From the NCBI RefSeq assembly GCF_009982895.1, contig NZ_WXZL01000026.1:35368-53267 (forward strand): a stretch of DNA of 17,900 bases, given 5' to 3'. The position numbers and the translations under genes are program-made. Shown here one piece after another: positions 6,237 through 17,816 of this stretch. Under the pieces are notes generated by a model. The model searched no databases, was not told where the DNA came from, and worked only from the letters and a program-made list of their open reading frames with translations. The stretch comes from Deinococcus alpinitundrae (GTDB taxonomy: Bacteria; Deinococcota; Deinococci; Deinococcales; Deinococcaceae). How positions within the stretch are numbered: position 1 is the first letter of the stretch; the number at the start of each line of letters is the position of its first letter.

Positions 6237-7800
6237 AACCCACCGCGCCGTACTCCATGGCTGCGCCCGCATTGCCCGCCGCGTCGGCGGCGCTCAGCTT
6301 GATCACCGCGCCCGGCTCCGGCAGCGGCAGCAGCCAGTCGAAGCGGGCCTGCTGCGGCAGGTGCAGGGTGCGGGTATACACGCGCCCGTTTACCTCGGCG
6401 CTCAGCTGCACGCTGGGCGAGCGGTCGGTCACCTGACCTGTCAGGCGCACGGTACGGCCCAGCCGAAGCACAGACACCCGGCTCACCACCGGCGGACTGC
6501 GGTCGATCAGCACGTTGCGTTTCAGACTGGTGCTGCTGCCGGGCCGCCGGGCCGTCAACGTCAGGTCGTAGCGGCCCTCGGGCAACCGGTTTTTGAGCGC
6601 CTGCAAGCTGAAAACACCCTCGGCGCTCTGGGTCAGCGGGAAGTCCTGACCAGCTACCTTCACACTGAGCCGGGTGTTGGGCTGGCTGCGAACTGTCAGG
6701 CTCAACTCGGACGCGGTGGGAGCCAGGGTCAGGTCCAGTCGGGTGGGCGCAGCGCGCTGGCGGTCGAGCGCTTGATTGACCCGGTCGGAAGCGTCCAGAA
6801 CAAGCGCCTGCACCATGTCGCCGCTGAGTTGCTGACCCTGATCGAGCTGTAGACCCACACCACTGGGCAGCGCCACCTGCCCCTCGAACACCTTGACCAG
6901 TCCGTTCTCGTCCACCCGGAAGATGGTGCCGCGCACCGCCGCCGTGACGGTAGGAGTGGTGATCTCGTAACCGCCCTGGCGCTTGGCAACCACGTTCCAG
7001 GCGCTGCCGCGTGTGAGCTGCAAGGTGATCTCACGCTGGCCTTTGCCTTCTTGCGAGAGCACCCTGTCGACACTCAGGACGCTTAGGGCGCTCTGGGGTT
7101 GCAGCCGCAGGTAACCGCCCCCGGTAAAACCGACCTCGGCAAAAGCGTTCGGGCCGGTATTCAGTTGCTGGCCCGATTGCAGGCGCTCGTCTACAGCCGC
7201 GTTGTGCGCCGGACTTGCCTGGGTGGTCACCGACTGGATCGTCACCGGCCCCTTGACGGCCTGCACCACCGCCTCGCCCTCGCCGACGAAGCGCGAGTCG
7301 TACCAGGCGTCGCGCTCGGCAAACGGCGTGATCCGCTTGGTGGCAAAGTCGTACTGCTCCCCGGCCTTGAGGGTGAGGACCCGGCTGCCCACTGCCAGCC
7401 GCGCCGTGCCCGCGATAATCGCCAGCCGCCGGGTCGGCGCGCGCAGGTCCAGGCGTACCCGCCCGTCACTGGCGAGGTGGACGCTCTGCGAGAAGAAGCT
7501 GAGCTGGCCGCTGAGATAGAACTTCCCGGTTTGCAAATCCGGCTCGTTCTGGTAGATGCGCAGCGCCGAGTCGCTGGCGATCAGTACCTGGCCGCCGCCG
7601 CTTTGCAAAGTGGCGCGGCCTGCGCCAACCCGCAGCGCCTGCTCAACCGTCTCGCCTACGGCGGCCAGCTGCCAGACGGCGCGGCGCTGCTCCACGCTGC
7701 CGCCGACCTCGCGCAGCACCGAGGGTGCGGCCCTGGCGACACCGAGCGTCAGGGTCAGTCCACAAACCAGTGCACAAAGTAGAAAATTCGACAAACGCAC
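6223..7800 (-). CDS. Exported FecR-domain protein
   Basis: The 525-aa protein starts with a signal peptide (VRLSNFLLCALVCGLTLTLG, probable cleavage after ARA). Two FecR-like beta-rich segments follow. One runs from about residue 30 to 170 (GETVEQALRVGAGRATLQSGGG, LTLKAGEQYDF). The second runs from about 185 to 330 (GYEITTPTVTAAVRGTIFRV, then VFEGQVALPSGVGLQLDQGQQL), the ATVRGTxFxV pattern of the family. The C-terminal 150 residues look like an Ig-like, beta-sandwich domain (SPPVVSRVSVLRLGRTVRLTGQV). FecR domains of this stand-alone kind are known to occur next to CHASE2 sensors, so it probably acts outside the membrane as an input or ligand-binding partner for the next gene. The GTG at 7800 was chosen because TACACT lies 6 bases before it and it gives a proper signal peptide; the upstream extension to 7890 would run through the promoter. 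Confidence 0.87.
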   Translation of the reverse strand: MRLSNFLLCALVCGLTLTLGVARAAPSVLREVGGSVEQRRAVWQLAAVGETVEQALRVGAGRATLQSGGGQVLIASDSALRIYQNEPDLQTGKFYLSGQLSFFSQSVHLASDGRVRLDLRAPTRRLAIIAGTARLAVGSRVLTLKAGEQYDFATKRITPFAERDAWYDSRFVGEGEAVVQAVKGPVTIQSVTTQASPAHNAAVDERLQSGQQLNTGPNAFAEVGFTGGGYLRLQPQSALSVLSVDRVLSQEGKGQREITLQLTRGSAWNVVAKRQGGYEITTPTVTAAVRGTIFRVDENGLVKVFEGQVALPSGVGLQLDQGQQLSGDMVQALVLDASDRVNQALDRQRAAPTRLDLTLAPTASELSLTVRSQPNTRLSVKVAGQDFPLTQSAEGVFSLQALKNRLPEGRYDLTLTARRPGSSTSLKRNVLIDRSPPVVSRVSVLRLGRTVRLTGQVTDRSPSVQLSAEVNGRVYTRTLHLPQQARFDWLLPLPEPGAVIKLSAADAAGNAGAAMEYGAVGYGAP

Positions 7801-7806
7801 CCGAGT

Positions 7807-7812
7807 AGTGTA
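7807..7812 (-). promoter_or_regulatory. -10 box TACACT, leaderless promoter of FecR/CHASE2-GGDEF unit
   Basis: TACACT is followed by 6 bases and the GTG at 7800. No ribosome site fits. The element fixes the start of the FecR-domain protein and would serve both genes, which overlap. Confidence 0.55.
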
Positions 7813-7870
7813 GCGGGCGGCGTGTCCTCCCGGCGTTTGAGAGAGGTGAGGGGCATGCTCCCGGCCCCGC

Positions 7871-7882
7871 AGGCGATCGCCT
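7871..7882. repeat. 12-bp perfect palindrome AGGCGATCGCCT in the ABC-F promoter
   Basis: The 12 bases are identical to their reverse complement. They lie about 30 to 19 bases upstream of the ABC-F start codon, just upstream of its -10 box, where a bound repressor would block the promoter. The core GCGATCGC is common in some GC-rich genomes, so this may be an over-represented word and not an operator. Confidence 0.35.
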
Positions 7883-7887
7883 CGTGT

Positions 7888-7893
7888 CATACT
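7888..7893 (+). promoter_or_regulatory. -10-like box CATACT with upstream TG, leaderless promoter of ABC-F gene
   Basis: CATACT is preceded by TGT, as in an extended -10, and is followed by 7 bases and the GTG at 7901. The first base departs from TANNNT. No ribosome site is seen. Confidence 0.45.
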
Positions 7894-7900
7894 CGGTCGC

Positions 7901-9777
<1,877 letters not shown>

Positions 9778-9781
<4 letters not shown>

Positions 9782-10395
9782 GTGTTGCTCGTCGCCAAGT
9801 CCATACTCGGCAGCCCACTCGACAACCATTTGCTGCCCGTCTCAAAAAAGCGCCATGGCAGGTTGCGCCCCGCCGCGATGCCCACCCGCGCCGTGACGGT
9901 CACCTGATCGTCGCTTAATGGCACGCCAGGCAGCAAGCACAGCGCCGCGCCGTTGACTGGCTGGCCCCGGAACTGCTCGGGGGGGAGCGCCAGTGCCTGC
10001 ACCAGCTTGGCCGGGCCGCTCAGCAAGTTGCGTTCGCTGACCACCGGGCGGTGTTCCAACATGGCGTCCACACCTTCCAGCGGTTCCAGCGCCCGGATCA
10101 GCACGCTGGCGGGAATGCCCTCGGCGCGGCAGGCGATTTGCAGCAGCGGATGTCCGTAGGCCACCCAGAACACGAACCGGCCCGGTGCTGCTTCCAGTTC
10201 CAGCGTCTTGATGTGGTGAAATCTTCCCGCCGTGCAGCTCGGGTCGCGTGGGCAGTCGTAGGCCTCGACCTCCACGATGCGGCCCGCGAGAACGCGCCCG
10301 TCTGGTAGCGTGCGGCGCAAGGTCGCGCCGAGCAGGTTGCGGGCCAGCTCGACCGGATTGGCGTCGAAGTGGGCGGGGGAGAAGGGAGCGGGCAT
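9778..10395 (-). CDS. 3-methyladenine DNA glycosylase, AAG/MPG family
   Basis: AAG-family enzymes remove alkylated or deaminated purines at the first step of base excision repair. The 205-aa protein has the family landmarks in order: NLLGATLRRTL near 20-30, GRIVEVEAYDCPRD near 38-51 with Glu44 and Tyr46 at the positions of human Glu125 and Tyr127, ASVLIRALEPLEG at 96-108, GPAKLVQALAL at 127-137, and a C-terminal VTARVGIAAGRNLPWRF. It is unusual in the substrate pocket. The segment that usually reads ASH...RN is replaced by PSCTAGRFHH, so the His136 equivalent appears to be Thr55 and the Tyr159 equivalent Trp77. This is inferred from my memory of the human sequence. The ATG at 10395 follows a -10 box by 9 bases. 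Its TAG overlaps the TAA of the convergent ABC-F gene. Confidence 0.9.
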
Positions 10396-10404
10396 AGGTC
10401 CATT

Positions 10405-10410
10405 AGATTA
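10405..10410 (-). promoter_or_regulatory. -10 box TAATCT of glycosylase gene (near-leaderless)
   Basis: TAATCT lies 9 bases before the ATG at 10395, so the transcript would have no leader or one of about 3 bases. The divergent gene's inverted repeat begins at the same position, so both promoters could share one regulator. Confidence 0.45.
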
Positions 10411-10429
10411 AGACTGAAAGTGCAGTCTT
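10410..10429. repeat. 7-bp inverted repeat AAGACTG-6-CAGTCTT between divergent promoters
   Basis: AAGACTG at 10410-10416 and CAGTCTT at 10423-10429 are perfect inverted copies with a 6-base spacer (centre-to-centre 13 bp). They lie between the glycosylase -10 box and the -10 box of the secreted-protein gene, covering the -35 region of the latter. Both transcripts should start outside the element, so it would work as a DNA-binding site and not as an RNA hairpin. It does not match the 17-bp radiation/desiccation response motif as I remember it. Confidence 0.45.
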
Positions 10430-10433
10430 TGGA

Positions 10434-10439
10434 TAAACT
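10434..10439 (+). promoter_or_regulatory. -10 box TAAACT, leaderless promoter of secreted-protein gene
   Basis: TAAACT is followed by 6 bases and the GTG at 10446, the same box and spacing as at mfd. It confirms GTG over later starts. Confidence 0.55.
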
Positions 10440-10445
10440 CAGTCG

Positions 10446-11030
10446 GTGAAAAAGTTTATCGTTCTGGCTGCTACAGTTTTAGCGCTGAATGGAGTAAGCG
10501 GTATTGCTCAAACCTGGCAGGACGGGCCTGCGAGCTACAACCTCAACAATTGTATTCGTGTCAATACAAAATCGGATACGAAGACCGTGAAATGTACTGC
10601 CGATTATACCTACACGGGCGCTTCTGAAAAATCGTCGGTTTATTTCTATTTCAACTATTTTAAGCTGGTTGATCCTGACGGTAAGGAATACTCCCCTAAC
10701 CAAGCTGTATTGAGCAGTGGCGAGTCTTCCACAAGTAGCTCTTTCGGCTTCAGTGTCTACAAAAATCTGCCGGTCAAAGTTACCTTCTTCTTCGATTATC
10801 CGCTGCAATACGTCAGCATCACCCGTCTCGTCTTCGCCAACAAAGTGTTTGCCAACGTGCCGATTCGCGGCGGTGTCACGGCCCTCCCTAAATCGGCCAC
10901 GACGGCCACTATCGCGACCACGCCCAATGCAGCGTCAGCAGCCAAATTCAATGTCAGCCTCAGCAACTGTACGCCTGCTGCGGGCGGCACCTACACCTGC
11001 ACGGGCGCAGTGCTGACGCCTGTGAAGTAA
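10446..11030 (+). CDS. Putative secreted protein of unknown function, four cysteines
   Basis: I do not recognise this 194-aa protein. It begins with a clear Sec signal peptide (KKFIVLAATVLALNGVSGIAQ, cleavage probably near residue 21). The mature part is rich in Ser, Thr, Tyr and Phe, with beta-like stretches such as SSVYFYFNYFKLVDPDG and LPVKVTFFFDYPLQYVSITRLVF. Four cysteines sit in two close pairs, near 36 and 50 and near 175 and 185, so two disulfides are plausible. A Thr/Ala-rich stretch near 150-165 looks like a linker before the last cysteine pair. The first two thirds are visibly more AT-rich than all flanking genes, with many AAA, TAT and TTT codons, which may point to recent transfer or a fast-evolving surface gene. 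It is monocistronic and divergent from the glycosylase. Confidence 0.82.
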   Translation: MKKFIVLAATVLALNGVSGIAQTWQDGPASYNLNNCIRVNTKSDTKTVKCTADYTYTGASEKSSVYFYFNYFKLVDPDGKEYSPNQAVLSSGESSTSSSFGFSVYKNLPVKVTFFFDYPLQYVSITRLVFANKVFANVPIRGGVTALPKSATTATIATTPNAASAAKFNVSLSNCTPAAGGTYTCTGAVLTPVK

Positions 11031-11043
11031 AAGCGGCGGCGGG

Positions 11044-11072
11044 CTTTGCGCCAGAGCGAACGCCTTTGCGCC
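11044..11072 (+). repeat. 9-bp direct repeat CTTTGCGCC, 20 bp apart, upstream of rlmB
   Basis: CTTTGCGCC occurs at 11044-11052 and 11064-11072. The 20-bp step is about two helical turns, placing both copies on one face of the DNA. They lie near -46 to -38 and -26 to -18 relative to the rlmB start codon, next to its -10 box. It may be a tandem protein site or a local duplication. Confidence 0.3.
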
Positions 11073-11076
11073 GCGC

Positions 11077-11082
11077 TAGACT
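11077..11082 (+). promoter_or_regulatory. -10 box TAGACT, leaderless promoter of rlmB operon
   Basis: TAGACT is followed by 7 bases and the ATG at 11090. No ribosome site is present. It supports ATG 11090 over the in-frame ATG at 11066, which would lie upstream of the box. Confidence 0.55.
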
Positions 11083-11089
11083 TCTCCGT

Positions 11090-11815
11090 ATGCTTCTCTA
11101 TGGCCGCAATCCCGTGCTCGAAGCCCTGCAAGGCGGGCGCGTTTCCGAACTTCTGGTCGCCAAGGGCATTGAGGAAGCCTTCGTGCGCGAACTCAAGACC
11201 TTCGATGTGCGCCTCAAATTCGCGCCCCGCATCGAACTCGATCAACTCGCCGGAACCACCCAGCACCAGGGTGTGCTGGCCGAAATCGAAGACCTGGAAT
11301 GGGCGACGGTGGACGACATTCTGGACCGCGCCGACGAAAAGGGCGAGCAACTCCTGATCATTCTGCTCGACGGCATCACCGACCCGCGCAACTTCGGCGC
11401 GATCATCCGCAGCGCCGAGGTGCTGGGCGCGCACGGCGTGGTCGTCGAGGAACGCCGTAGCGCCCCGCTCTCGCCGGTGGTTGCCAAGGCCGCCGCCGGA
11501 GCCACCAGTTACCTGCCGGTGGCCCAAACCAAGAATCTGCCGCGCCTGATCGACCAGCTCAAGGAAGACAACGTCTGGATTTACGGCGCGGCGGGCGAGG
11601 CCGCTACCGATCTGCGCCGCCTGGACTATGACCGCCGCCTGGCGCTGGTCATCGGCGCGGAGGGAGAGGGGATGCGCCGCCTGGTGCGCGAGAAGTGCGA
11701 CGAACTTGTCAGCATTGTCGTCAGGGGCCAGGTGCAGAGCCTGAACGCGGGCGTGGCGGCGGGTATCCTGATTCACCACGCGGTCAGCAGCCGTCCTGCG
11801 GTGACCAAGCCGTGA
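11090..11815 (+). CDS. rlmB: 23S rRNA (guanosine-2'-O-)-methyltransferase RlmB (TrmH/SpoU family)
   Basis: RlmB uses S-adenosylmethionine to methylate the ribose of a guanosine (G2251 in E. coli) in the peptidyl-transferase loop of 23S rRNA. The 241-aa protein has an N-terminal RNA-binding domain (LYGRNPVLEALQGGRVSELLVAKG, residues 2-25) and a knotted SPOUT domain. That domain shows the three family motifs: DGITDPRNFGAIIRSAEVLG near 91-110, LALVIGAEGEGMRRLVREKCD near 184-204, and VQSLNAGVAAGIL near 213-225. In motif 3 the usual SLNVSVA reads SLNAGVA, keeping the key Asn. The start was set by the leaderless promoter. Its TGA overlaps the next GTG as GTGA. Related TrmH/SpoU enzymes are hard to tell apart by sequence alone, so the exact target base is an inference. 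Confidence 0.85.
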   Translation: MLLYGRNPVLEALQGGRVSELLVAKGIEEAFVRELKTFDVRLKFAPRIELDQLAGTTQHQGVLAEIEDLEWATVDDILDRADEKGEQLLIILLDGITDPRNFGAIIRSAEVLGAHGVVVEERRSAPLSPVVAKAAAGATSYLPVAQTKNLPRLIDQLKEDNVWIYGAAGEAATDLRRLDYDRRLALVIGAEGEGMRRLVREKCDELVSIVVRGQVQSLNAGVAAGILIHHAVSSRPAVTKP

Positions 11816-12702
11816 AGTCCGTCACCGTCCGGAACGAATCCTGGATGCTCGAAATTGCGCCGGAATGGGGGGCCAGCATCCTCAACCTCGGCGCCGCCTC
11901 GGGCCGCCCGGTCCTCCGACCCGTGGCCCCCAGCACCGTCAAGAGCAGCAGCGACACCGGCTGCTTTCCGCTGATGCCTTACAGCAACCGCATCCGTGAC
12001 GCCCGCTTCGAGTTCGCGGGGCGCACGGTTGAGTTACGGCCCAAACCCGGCAGTAAGCTCGTTCAGCACGGCGACGTGCGCAACCGGCCCTGGCAGGTCG
12101 AGCGGGGCAGCGATACCCACCTGCGCTGCGACTTCGACAGCCGGGAATTCGCCGACATGAACTGGCCCTGGGCCTTCACCGCCCGCCTGGAATACCTCCT
12201 GCATGGCCCGCACTGCGATATCTCGCTGATGCTGACCAACGTTTCGGGTGAGCCGATGCCCGCCGGGATGGGCCTGCACCCGTACTTCCAGCGCCTGCAA
12301 GACGGCCAGCAGCCGGACGTACAGTTCGCAGCGGGCGGCTGGTATCCGACCGACGAGAACAGCCTGCCGCTGGGCAGTTCGCAGGCCATTCCTACAGACC
12401 TTGATTTCGGCGCGGCCCGCCCGGTGGGGGAGAGCCAGATCGACGCGGTGTTCGCCTCCTGGGACGGCACAGCGCGGCTGAGCTGGCCCACACGTTCTCT
12501 GACCCTCACCGCCGACAACGTGTTCTCACACCTCGTTTTGTTCACTGCTCCTGACGGTTCGCTGGCCCTGGAACCCGTCTCGCACGCCACCGACGCTTTC
12601 AATCTGGCGGCGCGTGAGGTGGCGGGCAGCGACATGAAGGTGCTCTCGCCGGGGCAATCGCTGGCCGGAGCGGTGCGACTGAGCCTGGACGGGAACTGGT
12701 AA
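11812..12702 (+). CDS. Aldose 1-epimerase (galactose mutarotase) family protein
   Basis: This family interconverts alpha and beta anomers of sugars. The 296-aa protein has the family landmarks: CFPLMPYSNRIRDARFEF near residues 51-68 (the NRI site), HGDVRNRPW near 85-93, GLHPYFQ with His156 in the position of the catalytic histidine, and EPVSHATDAFN near 260, whose Glu matches the catalytic base. It starts at GTG 11812, overlapping the rlmB stop as GTGA, so it is translated by coupling. It belongs to the non-canonical GalM-like group, and its sugar substrate is unknown. Its presence behind an rRNA methyltransferase is probably just operon packing. Confidence 0.88.
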   Translation: MKSVTVRNESWMLEIAPEWGASILNLGAASGRPVLRPVAPSTVKSSSDTGCFPLMPYSNRIRDARFEFAGRTVELRPKPGSKLVQHGDVRNRPWQVERGSDTHLRCDFDSREFADMNWPWAFTARLEYLLHGPHCDISLMLTNVSGEPMPAGMGLHPYFQRLQDGQQPDVQFAAGGWYPTDENSLPLGSSQAIPTDLDFGAARPVGESQIDAVFASWDGTARLSWPTRSLTLTADNVFSHLVLFTAPDGSLALEPVSHATDAFNLAAREVAGSDMKVLSPGQSLAGAVRLSLDGNW

Positions 12703-13263
12703 ATGGGTGGGCGCATCATCCTGGGCGCGGGTGAGCAGACCTGGGACGGCTGGAGAGCCACCCAGCGTGAGCAGCTCGACCTGACCGACCGCGCCAGTTT
12801 CGCCCGCTTCTTCGGGACCGAATTGGCCGACGCCTTTTTGTGCGAGCACGTCTGGGAGCACCTGAGCTTGCCGCAGGGTCAGGCCGCCGCCCGTCTGTGC
12901 TGGCGCTATCTTCAGCCCGGCGGCGTGCTGCGGGTGGCCGTGCCCGACGCCCATTTCCCCGACCCCGAATATCAGCGCACCGTGCAGGTGGGCGGCCCCG
13001 GCCCGGCCGGCCACCCCGCCGCCGATCACCAGATCGTCTATGACGCCCGGACGTTCGCCGAAGTGTTCACTCAGGCAGGCTTCGAAGTCGTCCTGCTGGA
13101 ATACCACGACCCCAGCGGGCGCTTTCATGCTCAGCCGTGGTCGCCCGAAGCTGGCCCGGTGTACCGCTCGGCTCGGCTCGATCACCGCAACGCCGAGTAC
13201 CGGGCGGGCCGGGGGCCGCTGGGTTTCGCCTCGATCATTCTGGACGCCCGCAAACCGGCCTGA
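12703..13263 (+). CDS. Class I SAM-dependent methyltransferase-like protein
   Basis: The 186-aa protein resembles the small 'predicted SAM-dependent methyltransferase' group. It has a glycine motif (ILGAGEQTWDGW, near 6-17) as the SAM-binding loop, an acidic end of beta-2 (QLDLTD), FLCEHVWEHLSL near 45-56 and LQPGGVLRVAVPDAHF near 71-86. This is the usual EHVxEHL...LKPGGxLRIxVPD pattern. A C-terminal segment with HDPSGRFHAQPW and FASIILDARKP completes it. The acceptor is unknown. The ATG directly follows the TAA of the previous gene with no gap. The gene converges on thiB with 9 bases between stops and no visible terminator, so read-through into antisense is likely unless Rho acts. Confidence 0.78.
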   Translation: MGGRIILGAGEQTWDGWRATQREQLDLTDRASFARFFGTELADAFLCEHVWEHLSLPQGQAAARLCWRYLQPGGVLRVAVPDAHFPDPEYQRTVQVGGPGPAGHPAADHQIVYDARTFAEVFTQAGFEVVLLEYHDPSGRFHAQPWSPEAGPVYRSARLDHRNAEYRAGRGPLGFASIILDARKPA

Positions 13264-13272
13264 CCCGCTTGG

Positions 13273-14304
13273 TTACCGCGCCCGCAGCACCTCGCGTACC
13301 CACACGTCCACCACGGCCTGGGTATTGACCGGTGTGAGTGCCTTGACGCCCTGCGGCACCTGGGCAAACTGAAACACCGGATCGAGCTTGACGCCCTGCA
13401 CCGCCGGGTACACCCACATACGGGTGGGGAAGTCGGCCTGCACCGGCTCTGAGAGCATGAAATCCACGAACTTGTGGGCCAGCGCGGGCTGCTTGGTGCC
13501 TTTCAGGACGCCCACGCCTTCGAGTTGCAGAAAGGTGCTGCCCGGCAGCAGCAGGTTGCCGGTGGGCGACTGGGCCGGAAGCTTCTTGGGGTCGTACCCT
13601 TCGGCGTAGGCGACCTCGGCGGCGGGGCTGCTGGCGTAACTCAGGACAATCGGGTACTTGCCGCCGTTGCGGCTAAATTCTTTGTCGTACGCATCGCTCC
13701 AGCCGCGCGTGACCTTCATCCCGCCCGCCCGCGCGGCTTTCCACCACTGCATGGCCCCCGCCTGACCGTAGAAGTTGACGCTCGCCAGCAAAAAGGCCAG
13801 GCCGGGGCTGCTGGTCGCGGGCGAGGCGACCACCGTCAGCTTGGCATAGGTGGGCGACTTGAGGTCGTCGAGGGTCTTGGGCAGCGCCAGGCCCGCCTTC
13901 TGGAACCAGGCGCGGTCGTAGTTGAAGGCCACATAGCCGGTATCGACCGTGTTCAGGTTGAAGGCGTCGAGCCGCTCGGCGGCGGGCACCCTGCTCAGCG
14001 CCGGACTCTTGTAGGCGTCGAGCAGTCCGGCGGCGGCGGCGCGGGGAGCCAGAGTGTTGTCCAGACCGTACACCACGTCCGCCAGGGGGTTGGCTCTGGT
14101 CAGAATCAGGCGGCCCAACAGCTCGCCCGCGTCGCCACCCTTGATCAGGCGCACCTTGACGTTGTTCTGGGCCTCGAAGCTGGCGATCAGTTTCTTGTCG
14201 AGGTCGAAGCTGTCGTGGGTAATGACGGTGAGGGTGGCGGGGGCGGCGCTGGCGAGGCCGCCGACCAGAAAGAGACTTAGAACACTGGCATTCAATTTGA
14301 ACAT
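13273..14304 (-). CDS. thiB: Thiamine ABC transporter substrate-binding protein
   Basis: ThiB (TbpA) captures thiamine and its phosphates outside the membrane and delivers them to the ThiPQ importer. The 343-aa protein starts with a signal peptide ([17 protein letters not shown], cleavage after ASA). It then matches the family: [14 protein letters not shown] near residue 25, [18 protein letters not shown] near 70-90, [17 protein letters not shown] near 165, [12 protein letters not shown] near 195 and [20 protein letters not shown] near 212, the last two being typical of TbpA. A TPP riboswitch in its leader gives strong independent support. It is the only gene seen in its transcript: it converges on a methyltransferase-like gene, so thiP and thiQ are not directly downstream. 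The ATG at 14304 has a ribosome site (AGAGGGG) buried in a terminator hairpin. Confidence 0.93.
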   Translation of the reverse strand: MFKLNASVLSLFLVGGLASAAPATLTVITHDSFDLDKKLIASFEAQNNVKVRLIKGGDAGELLGRLILTRANPLADVVYGLDNTLAPRAAAAGLLDAYKSPALSRVPAAERLDAFNLNTVDTGYVAFNYDRAWFQKAGLALPKTLDDLKSPTYAKLTVVASPATSSPGLAFLLASVNFYGQAGAMQWWKAARAGGMKVTRGWSDAYDKEFSRNGGKYPIVLSYASSPAAEVAYAEGYDPKKLPAQSPTGNLLLPGSTFLQLEGVGVLKGTKQPALAHKFVDFMLSEPVQADFPTRMWVYPAVQGVKLDPVFQFAQVPQGVKALTPVNTQAVVDVWVREVLRAR

Positions 14305-14332
14305 AAAAAATCCCCTCTGGCGTCAGAGGAGA
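14305..14332 (-). terminator. Rho-independent terminator overlapping the thiB ribosome site
   Basis: On the minus strand a 9-bp stem (14332-14324 with 14319-14311, one G-U pair, 4-base loop ACGC) is followed by six T residues that end directly at the thiB ATG. The 3' arm (CAGAGGGGA) contains the only good Shine-Dalgarno sequence for thiB. Folding would therefore both stop transcription and hide the ribosome site. It fits as the expression platform of the TPP riboswitch. Confidence 0.82.
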
Positions 14333-14380
14333 AGCGGTGCCGCCGCGCCCACGGCAAGGCAGCCGGAAGGCGGGTCGGCA

Positions 14381-14478
14381 GTCACGCTCCCTCCGCCGGT
14401 ATGACCCGGTTCAGGTTCCTGGGGTGTGATCTCAGCCGGGCTCCGCTGATATCAGCGCAGTCGGCACCCCCGGTGACG
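14381..14478 (-). promoter_or_regulatory. TPP (THI-box) riboswitch controlling thiB
   Basis: The minus strand shows the conserved parts of the thiamine pyrophosphate aptamer in order. P1 is closed by GTCAC (14477-14473) and GTGAC (14385-14381). GGGGTGCC follows, then a P3 hairpin built on the palindrome CGCTGATATCAGCG, then GGCTGAGATCACACCC with the invariant CTGAGA at 14435-14430. Next come GAACCTGAACCGGGTCATACCGGCGGAGGGA, the pyrophosphate-binding half (given here as 14419-14388). TPP binding is expected to switch thiB off. A possible antiterminator is the pairing of GGGAGCG (14391-14385) with CGCTTCT (14336-14330), which would break the base of the terminator stem. Confidence 0.95.
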
Positions 14479-14486
14479 CAGGATTG

Positions 14487-14492
14487 AGCATA
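14487..14492 (-). promoter_or_regulatory. -10 box TATGCT, promoter of riboswitch-thiB transcript
   Basis: TATGCT lies 9 bases before the first P1 base, so the RNA would start near 14480, right at the aptamer. No strong -35 box is visible; GTCAAC sits about 17 bases upstream. This is the one clear promoter here with a long leader. Confidence 0.5.
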
Positions 14493-14616
14493 GCAAATCC
14501 GCCGAGGGCAGTTGACCCGGCAAGGCCGATTTTGAGTGCGCCGTCCGGATCCCTGGACCTGCCCCGCCCGCCTTGTTTCCGCCTTTACACAGACATTTTC
14601 CCCCCTTCCCAGACGG

Positions 14617-14622
14617 TAAACT
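14617..14622 (+). promoter_or_regulatory. -10 box TAAACT, leaderless promoter of mfd
   Basis: TAAACT is followed by 6 bases and the ATG at 14629. There is no ribosome site; upstream is a C-rich stretch. The region 14493-14616 between the two divergent promoters shows nothing else I can name. Confidence 0.58.
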
Positions 14623-14628
14623 GACCGG

Positions 14629-17760
<3,132 letters not shown>

Positions 17761-17816
17761 GCAGTCTCAGTGAATGTAGATGGGTACAGGCTTTTCGTTA
17801 TCTGACATCTTGCAGT

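Noticed and set aside
10396..10445. Radiation/desiccation response motif in the glycosylase promoter
   Set aside because: The inverted repeat found there does not match the known 17-bp palindrome, and I see no such motif near mfd either.
10430..11040. Insertion sequence or genomic island around the AT-rich gene
   Set aside because: No transposase, terminal inverted repeats or target duplications are visible; only base composition differs.
13474..14280. Plus-strand open frame of 268 codons
   Set aside because: Antisense to thiB, which has a riboswitch, signal peptide and clear family motifs.
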